Shown one piece after another: positions 9,458-15,145 of a stretch of 15,145 bases of DNA (positions are counted from its first letter, which is position 1; each line of letters starts with the position of its first letter). The stretch lies in the NCBI GenBank assembly GCA_016098155.1, contig JAAAJB010000674.1, forward strand, positions 1 through 15,145. The letters are read 5' to 3'. Origin of the DNA: Actinomortierella ambigua. Its lineage: Eukaryota; Mortierellomycota; Mortierellomycetes; Mortierellales; Mortierellaceae. A program made the translations under genes and the position numbers. The notes beneath the pieces were generated by a model. The model was not told where the DNA came from. It ran no database searches and worked only from the letters and a program-made list of their open reading frames with translations.

Positions 9458-10948
9458 ATGATCCCCTCCCCACTTCCATCGCATCATGACCGGCTAAGCA
9501 GCATCACTTCCGAGTCGGGACTCGAGGTATCCACCCCCGCCGCACCTGTCGCGTCTCTCCTTCGTCCCCTAATAATCTCAGTTGACATATACCTCTTCAC
9601 CACTACATACTAGGACTATTGAGTACTCACATATATCTCCGCCATCTCTCTCTCTCTCTCTCTCTCTCTCCAGTTTATCAATAGCCTTGGCACCAAGGAG
9701 GATTTCTCTGGCTTGGGTGTGGACGGGTTAGATTCAATCCTGAAGCGCTATGGCTTTACGTCTGGCGACACTATCGACTTTTTTGGTGGGTCATGCTGTG
9801 GCAAGACAACGCTGCTCTACGCTATCTGCATCGCCACCACTCTGCCAAATCAATGGGCTCTTCGCACAGCCCCTGTCAACCATGGAAATGGCACTGGTGA
9901 CCAGGGCGATGGAGACCACTTGACATTGGATCTCGGAGGCAAGCACAAAGGCGTTGTTTTTCTGGACCTGGATCTTGGCTTTGACGTTGCCCGTCTACGA
10001 CAGCTTTTCCTTCATCGCATCCAGAGCGCTGTAGTCAACCATGTCTCAGCACTCACCGTGGACAAGGACAAGGAAGAGGGGAGTGTGGTTCTGCAGCGCT
10101 GGAAAGATGGCATCTACCAGCCGTCGGTCGATAGGCTGATCGACTCTTGCCTCGCCAACATCCACATTTTTGCTCCCTCAAGTGCATCCACCACCATTGC
10201 CACTGTCAAAACTCTTGACCAATATCTACTCAAGCTCACCACTACATCGCCGTCGGCTGATGCGACGGGCCTGGGTCAAACCGCGCCAGAGTCTTGTCAC
10301 CCACAGTCCTTTCGCCCGGTCTCCATTCTCATGATCGACTCGCTCTCGGCCTTTTACTGGCAAGAGCGCCCGCAAAACAGCTACTCGTCCTTCATTGTTC
10401 AACTTGACCGTGCGTTGCACCACCTCCGCACACGCTGGCATTTGGCTCTACTTTTTACTACCTGGTCCCTGCATCCTTCTCCCGAGATCCTGTACCCGGA
10501 GAGCTGGAGATCCAAGGTCAAGTTTCGATTCACCATTGCACCAAAGCTGCTGGATCGCATCCCAGCCCACACGGATCTGATTGCCTTGTGGAGAGCGCAA
10601 TATGCAGAGTGGATGGAGCAGCGTCGAAAGGCCGAGGTCCATGCGAACGAATCATGGAAGGGAGCATGCATTGTCAGTGGCGGGGCAGAGACCAAGCATC
10701 ACCTCACGGACAATAATGCGCCCAAGAAAGAGGGCTCACCCTGCTTCGAAGACAGCTTTGTACAGAGCAATATCAACGGAAACGCCATTACCATGAACGA
10801 ACATGCGGGCGATATCGACGTAGCTAGAGCATCGTTCTTTCAAGTGCAGATGGCACACCCGCAACCCGCTGCTGGTCGACAGTGGGAGTTGTTTCGATTC
10901 TCTGTATCCGATGTGGACGGCATACAATTCTTCTCTACATCGAGTTAG
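9458..10948 (+). CDS. XRCC2: XRCC2-type RAD51 paralogue (homologous recombination repair)
   Basis: RecA/RAD51-fold ATPase family member acting in nuclear homologous recombination; family members join other RAD51 paralogues to support RAD51 filaments. Exon 1 9458-9526, intron 9527-9673 (donor GTATCC, possible branch TACTCAC at 9624-9630, (TC)13 tract, acceptor CAG), exon 2 9674-10948, 447 aa ending in TAG. The exon join gives ESGLEFINSL, which matches the ESGTELLARL-type start of XRCC2 proteins and supports the splice. Walker A is GGSCCGKT at residues 61-68 (K67), Walker B is ILMID ending at D245, followed by the XRCC2-typical SLSAFYW. The C-terminal strand WELFRFSVSDVDGIQFF corresponds to the family's end. 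A hydrophilic, poorly conserved stretch sits before it. The open frame that begins at TTG 9713 lacks the true N-terminus. Identification is strong. Confidence 0.9.
9645..9670 (+). repeat. (TC)13 microsatellite serving as polypyrimidine tract of the XRCC2 intron
   Basis: Twenty-six nt of perfect TC repeat abut the acceptor CAG at 9671-9673. Its position makes it the polypyrimidine tract of the only XRCC2 intron, so length variation could affect splicing. Confidence 0.8.
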
Positions 10949-11525
10949 TATTGCTTGTGGATTATAAACTGTTTGTAGATCTGTATCCCTTTGTCATTTC
11001 TTTTTCCTTGATAGTGGTGTGTTTGTTGGTGAACGAACACCCTCTTTCAGCTTTCCTCTAGGGCCAATAGCATGGGCGCTAAACTCTATTCCAAGATGGC
11101 ATTCTCTAATATCTACAGCCTGCGCTCGAGCTAGATCGGTAACCTGAAAGCTGTAGACGTTTTCCGAGGAGATATTGATCTGATTGGCAATCGGTCTATC
11201 GGGAATGTCCTATTGCGAGAGCACACGCTTTGGCCCGTCGGTCATTGCCATACTGCTGGAGAACGGGTACATGTTCTGTTTTTTTTTTTTTCTTTTTTTT
11301 CACGTTGGTGGTATTGTACCCATGGGGTGAACACAAGCGCATGTTACGGGATCACAGCAGTATACCTCTCCACCCCCTAACGGAACTTTTTATTTTCCCT
11401 TCTTTCTTTCTTTTCTTTCACTTCTCGTCCCTCTTCACTTCTGTCCCTTCCATCCCCATCCACCCACTGGCCCTCTCTATCTGTCCTTTCAATACAAAAG
11501 CTCGGAAGAAGAGAAAGATCTAAAA
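10949..11525. promoter_or_regulatory. Intergenic region upstream of the P450
   Basis: 577 bp between the XRCC2 stop and the P450 ATG. The right half is pyrimidine-rich: T13-C-T8 at 11279-11300, then C/T-rich text to 11490, typical of a fungal core promoter and 5' UTR. A CCAAT occurs at 11064-11068. The left half contains a coding-like minus-strand frame described separately. TATAAA at about 10963 may act in XRCC2 3'-end formation. Confidence 0.5.
10994..11272 (-). pseudogene. Interrupted coding-like frame of unknown function
   Basis: On the minus strand, ATG at 11272 opens a frame of 20 codons (MYPFSSSMAMTDGPKRVLSQ), then TAG at 11212-11210, then 71 further codons from 11209 to TGA at 10996-10994. 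The text after the TAG (DIPDRPIANQINISSENVYS and on to a Lys-rich end) has strong coding-like codon bias. Either the piece after TAG is a last exon with a TAG acceptor, or this is a gene remnant with a CAG-to-TAG nonsense change. No upstream exon was found, and the frame starts right next to a poly(A) run. I do not recognise the family. Confidence 0.3.
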
Positions 11526-14369
11526 ATGATCATCATCACACAGCTTGTCAGTGCCCTTGCTCCCCTCCTCGCCAAAGACAACAGACTCAAGGTTGGATTG
11601 GCCGTGGCAGCGCTTGTTGTGCATCGCTTTTGGGGACGCGCTCCAGGCACTCGACGACGCAAGGACCTCAAAGGCCCGTGGGAGTGGCCGATTCTCGGTG
11701 GGCTAATCACCATGGCTACCGTGCCACCGAGCGACATGCTAAACTTTTTAACACGGATGGATGACACTTATGGGCCAGTCTGGTGAGTCCCATCCTCCTT
11801 CCTTCTTCTCCTGCTCACTCGTTCACTGCCTCTCTCGCTCTCTCGCTCTCTCCTCCCCCCCTCTCTCCCCCCCTCTCTCTTCCTCCCTCTCTCTTGAGTG
11901 CACAGCAGCAGACGGATACACTTGTTTCCCATGTCTGAGCCTTGAATGAAACTTACACATTCTTCCTGCCCTGTTGTTCTGTGCGACAAAACTCTAATGA
12001 CCTCTGAACGATATCTCCATTTTGCTACTCCCCTTCCTCTGTATCCTCTGTGTGACCCGAACAACAAACAACGCCTTTGTTCTTGCGAATCCTTCGATGT
12101 GTACATAAACCCAAAAAACAGGACTGTCTCGATCCCGGGAGTTGGCCGTCTTATCACCATCGACAGTCCAGAGCTGGTCGAGTATTGCCTCAAGACAAAT
12201 TTCTGGAACTACGAAAAGGGCGAGGATATGCGGGTCCGCTGCGAGGTGTTGTTCGGGTGAGTAGGATTAACATGCAGATGGAAGGGTATGAATGACTGTA
12301 CAAATCCGCTTAATGAGCAAGAAAAATAGGAAACAGAGAGAAGGGTGTGTGCAACATGTCGTTCTTACAGGATATCTACACCTTCATCCTCCTACTTCTT
12401 CCACACTAGACATGGTATATTTACTGCAGACGGTGACAATTGGCGTTTTCAACGGAAGCTGGCATCACATATCTTTACGGTCCGTGCTTTCCGAGAGTAC
12501 ACAAACGATGTGTTTGTTCTTGAAGCGATGAAGGTGGTAAATCTTTTGGGTCAAGCGGCCGATGAAGGACTCGAAATTGACTTTCAAGAGCTGATGCACA
12601 AGTTTACGCTTGACGCCTTTGGAGTGTATGTTTGCGAGTGGCTACAACTGCAATGTATCACATGAAAAAGTCACTCTCGCTTGTTCCCGTCGCCCTCCTT
12701 GGTCTGAAGGATCATTAACATAGTGTGTCCTTTTTTATTTTTCTTCGCTTTCCCACCCTTCTCCATCCCTCCATCGACATCTAGGGTCTCGTTCGGCAAG
12801 AGCTTTGGCTGCTTGGACAGCTTGGACCATGAGCCCGAATTTGCTGTCGCAATTGACAAGATGATGGCCTTGCTGACCGAGCGGATGTTTGATCCGTTGT
12901 GGAAGGTGACTGAGCGCTTCACAGAGCGAGGACAGCAATTTCAGAGGCTCCAAAAGCTCGTCCAGCAGTATTCCATCGATGTCATCAGAGAGCGTCGCGA
13001 GTGCGGCATCCAGGAAGGGTCGTACAAGCCCTTTAATGTTTTGGGCGACCGGAAGGATCTGTTGCAGATGATTATGGAGACGACGGATGGCGAGGGCAAT
13101 CCACTGAGCGATGACATGATTAAGGACATGGTGCTCAACTATACGCTGGCGGCCCGTGACACGACGGCCCAGGCCCTCACCTGGCTATTCTTTAACCTGC
13201 TGAAAGCAGATGCAGATAGCGAGGTCTTGAACAGACTTGTGGACGAGATCGACAGCGTGTTTCAAGGCAACACCCCCACATACGAAACCCATAAGCGTCA
13301 AAAATGGGGCGAAGCCTGGTAAAGTCGCATGGAACCTGAGTGAACTGCTGCTCCTGTATCATTCCAGAGGATGATTCTTTGCTGCTGGAGGGATGATACT
13401 CACATTGTATTTCTTTATTTTTTTCACTTGATTCTGTTCTTGAAATCTAGCCTCTTTGAAAGTAACTCCGAAAAAAAAGAGATCAGCTCGACATTGTGTT
13501 GTTGTTACTGACTCTTCACAAAACGTTTATACTGGATACCGTCCTTACTCACAAGTGATCAACGTTATTATTTTCACTTTCACTCTTACTATTAGCGTTG
13601 CGACTCTACCCTGTGGTTCCTCGTAACATGAAGAGTATGCGCTTTTTTACGCCAAGTCGAGACATTGCAAAGAAGAGCAATTCATGCTGTCGACTTCACT
13701 AATCCATACCAAACCTTTTCTCCTTCCACCCCCATCCATCTTATTCCTCGAGTAGGATGCATAAGCGATGATATACTGCCCGATGGTACTAGGGTTTACG
13801 AAGGCGAATTTGTCTCATGGTCGACCTGGGCGATGGGTCGTCAAGAGTCTATCTGGGGACCTGATGCCAGGCAGTTCCGCCCTGAACGATGGCTCAATAG
13901 TGAAAAGCCATCACAGGGCAAGTTTAGCTCTTTTCATGTCGGGCCTCGTGTTTGGTAAGAAAGGGGTAGAAAAAACAAACAAACAAAAATGTCATGGAAA
14001 GAAATGGATCCGCTCCTCCTAATTCATATCCATTGTCAATTTTTTTTTGCGTGTGGTCTTTCTCATCTTGAATTTCAATAGCTTGGGGCAACAGGTACAT
14101 TGAAAAGGGCGCCATGCATCGACATTATCTGCTGAGCGATGTTTACTATGCAAGTTTTGGCTGACTTTTATGATAACTTTCTTGATACTGCAACATCCTA
14201 GTTTGCTATCATAGAATCTATGGTTCTGCTTGCCTTGGTATTCCAACGTTTCACCTTCGAGATGGTCGATCCCAACAGGGGCGATGACTATGAGCTCAGC
14301 TTTACCTTGCCTATGGCCAAAGGCTTGCTGGTCCGCGTCAAGCGTCGCCAGGACGTGAGCACACATTGA
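11526..14369 (+). CDS. Cytochrome P450 monooxygenase, fatty-acid hydroxylase-like (CYP52/CYP86/CYP704-type)
   Basis: Microsomal heme-thiolate monooxygenase. Nine exons inferred: 11526-11782, 12122-12256, 12410-12625, 12785-13318, 13451-13461, 13596-13634, 13756-13954, 14082-14094, 14202-14369. They total 1572 nt, 523 aa plus TGA, normal P450 length. All introns are GT-AG (339, 153, 159, 132, 134, 121, 127 and 107 nt). An N-terminal hydrophobic anchor spans about residues 23-38. The I-helix motif is AARDTT at 325-330, the K-helix ExxR is E384-T-L-R387, PERW is at 440-443, and the heme loop FHVGPRVCLGQQ has ligand C464. AxRDTTA resembles fatty-acid omega-hydroxylase families, so a fatty acid or alkane substrate is inferred, not shown. 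Without splicing, exon 4 reads into TAA just after the donor, giving a false truncation. The ATG at 11526 is in a good context and no earlier in-frame start was found. Confidence 0.9.
11828..11894 (+). repeat. CT/C-rich tract inside P450 intron 1
   Basis: Low-complexity CTCT and CCCC runs in the first half of the 339-nt intron, far from its acceptor, so it is not the polypyrimidine tract. It probably reflects microsatellite expansion and explains why this intron is more than twice as long as the others. Confidence 0.6.
13451..13461 (+). other. 11-nt microexon (P450 exon 5) encoding the K-helix glutamate
   Basis: CCTCTTTGAAA is flanked by acceptor CTAG and donor GTAACT. Spliced between ...GCC TG (exon 4) and CG TTG CGA... 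(exon 6) it completes Cys381, encodes Leu-Phe-Glu and supplies the first base of Thr385, giving EACLFETLRLYPVVPRN, a good P450 K-helix. Skipping it shifts the frame and removes the invariant Glu of ExxR. The family match of the joined product is the evidence for its use. Confidence 0.85.
14082..14094 (+). other. 13-nt microexon (P450 exon 8) encoding the heme-ligand loop
   Basis: Thirteen nt between acceptor AATAG and donor GTACAT. Together with TG at the end of exon 7 it gives Cys464-Leu-Gly-Gln-Gln, the proximal heme loop. The ligand cysteine codon is therefore split by an intron. Exon 9 starts in phase 0 with FAIIESM, as expected after CLGQQ in P450s. Confidence 0.87.
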
Positions 14370-14670
14370 GGAACGAGGCGCAGAAACTGAGAGGAGACTG
14401 TATTGTTACCTTGTATATTGTCAACATTACGAGACGACTGGGTTAGGCCAGCTGAAAAGAACCAGTCTACGTGTGGAGTGACAAGGTACGGGATCACGTC
14501 TCAGACAGTTGAGGTGATGAATAAAAAGAGTTCTTACCACTAGTAATTATTTTCTCAAGCCTTTTCAAGATGGTCCAACGGGAGAACACGATGTGGAACC
14601 GGCGATGTTGAAAAGTTGAGTAGAGAGGATTCCTCCCACCCTGTATGTGGCGCGTTTTGCGGCCGCCGTC
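14370..14670. other. 3' region between convergent genes
   Basis: About 300 bp between the P450 stop and the stop of the minus-strand gene at the right edge. It contains the AATAAA at 14520-14525. No open frame here looks coding, and no RNA gene was seen. Confidence 0.6.
14520..14525 (+). terminator. Polyadenylation signal AATAAA of the P450 gene
   Basis: AATAAA lies about 150 nt downstream of the P450 TGA, followed by A-rich then T-rich sequence. It is the only perfect signal in the interval before the convergent gene. Confidence 0.6.
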
Positions 14671-15102
14671 TCAGTCCTCCATCATGGCATCATACAGCAC
14701 CAAGAAGTCGGCCATAGCGTCTTGCATTCGAACGGCGTCGTTCTTGTTGATCCACACTAGTATTCGACGATTAATGCAGTCCGAGCATCTGACTACTTCT
14801 GAATACCACTTTGTAATATTTGGATGGCCATTCCAACTTGGGCTACTAACGATGTGGGCGACCACACACTCGTCGATGGCCATTTTTATCGTGTTCTTGT
14901 CCTAGCGCATTGAATCAACGTTGATGCATGTTAGACTCTAAGACATGTACAGTGTGCCAATGGAACACGTTTCCAATACATTTTCAGAGTGCACTGAGCA
15001 TAAGGGTATAGAGGTGGATGTGGAGGGGGACGGGTGCTAGACTGCTTTGACGAACTGCTGGTACACAAGGACCGAATTTTCGAAGAAAACATTCTCTGGT
15101 AG
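14671..15102 (-). CDS. 3' exons of an unrecognised gene entering from the right edge
   Basis: Minus strand. The terminal exon 14901-14671 is preceded by a good acceptor (branch CTAAC at 14934-14930, then CTAG) and reads DKNTIKMAIDECVVAHIVSS through ILVWINKNDAVRMQDAMADF to a TGA at 14673-14671. An upstream exon 15102-15043 (LPENVFFENSVLVYQQFVKA) follows a TAG acceptor and joins in phase; its donor, GTCTAG, is unusual. The 5' part lies beyond the window. An ATG at 14883 could instead start a 70-codon ORF. The text is coding-like (Trp, Cys and charged residues, no low complexity) but I cannot assign a family or function. Confidence 0.4.
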
Positions 15103-15128
15103 CTACTCTGATTGCTCATGGGTCCGTC

Positions 15129-15145
15129 TTTTTTTTTTTTTTTTT
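15129..15145 (+). repeat. T homopolymer at the window end
   Basis: Seventeen consecutive T bases run to the last base of the window. It may be a long T-tract in an intron of the right-edge gene (A-tract on its strand), or a place where an assembly broke. Confidence 0.7.

Noticed and set aside
1802..11272. UAG read as glutamine, since several coding-like frames are interrupted by TAG next to Gln codons
   Set aside because: XRCC2 ends in TAG exactly where the family ends, and NUP192 and the P450 have no internal TAG in frame. TAG is also the usual 3' splice acceptor in this window, so introns or gene decay are simpler explanations.
12723..13322. P450 truncated by the TAA at 13320, or a P450 pseudogene
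   Set aside because: The TAA is partly formed by the intron donor (TG|GTAAAG). Splicing to the 11-nt exon restores the full K-helix and a complete C-terminus with no unexplained stop.
1..15145. tRNA, rRNA or transposon terminal repeats
   Set aside because: No cloverleaf-like segment, rRNA-like conserved block, transposase motif or paired terminal inverted repeats was recognised by eye in the intergenic stretches.

Overview
The window looks like nuclear DNA of a filamentous fungus. An early-diverging lineage such as Mortierellaceae is my best guess. The reasons are fungal-type introns of about 90-340 nt with GTATGT/GTAAGT-like donors, TAG/CAG acceptors and TACTAAC-like branch sites; a TKL kinase fused to Sel1 repeats; a Nup192/Nup205 nucleoporin; an XRCC2-type RAD51 paralogue; and an intron-rich microsomal P450. 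The taxonomic placement is inference; no rRNA or other marker gene is present.

Layout, left to right. (1) 1-1680, minus: a kinase-Sel1 repeat gene running off the left edge, with one intron in front of the kinase domain. (2) 1681-2605: a gene-poor stretch with coding-like but interrupted frames, a possible 57-codon membrane ORF and the NUP192 polyadenylation signal. (3) 2606-8842, minus: NUP192, almost all in one exon of about 6.1 kb, probably preceded by a 41-nt coding exon. (4) 8843-9457: a divergent intergenic region with a purine-rich tract, a GT microsatellite and an ACGCGT site. (5) 9458-10948, plus: XRCC2 in two exons. (6) 10949-11525: intergenic, with a coding-like minus-strand frame carrying one stop, then a pyrimidine-rich stretch before the P450. 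(7) 11526-14369, plus: a cytochrome P450 that I reconstruct as nine exons (523 aa), including microexons of 11 and 13 nt that encode the ExxR glutamate and the heme-cysteine loop. (8) 14370-15145: the P450 3' region with AATAAA, then the 3' exons of an unrecognised minus-strand gene entering from the right edge, which ends in a T homopolymer.

The four recognised genes do not form a pathway: signalling, nuclear pore, recombination repair and microsomal oxidation. NUP192 and XRCC2 share a short divergent promoter region. The most notable structure is the microexon architecture of the P450, where simple ORF calling would give a truncated protein lacking both catalytic signatures. I did not find a convincing new biological system. 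The interrupted coding-like frames at 1802-2298 and 10994-11272 are the least explained parts of the window.
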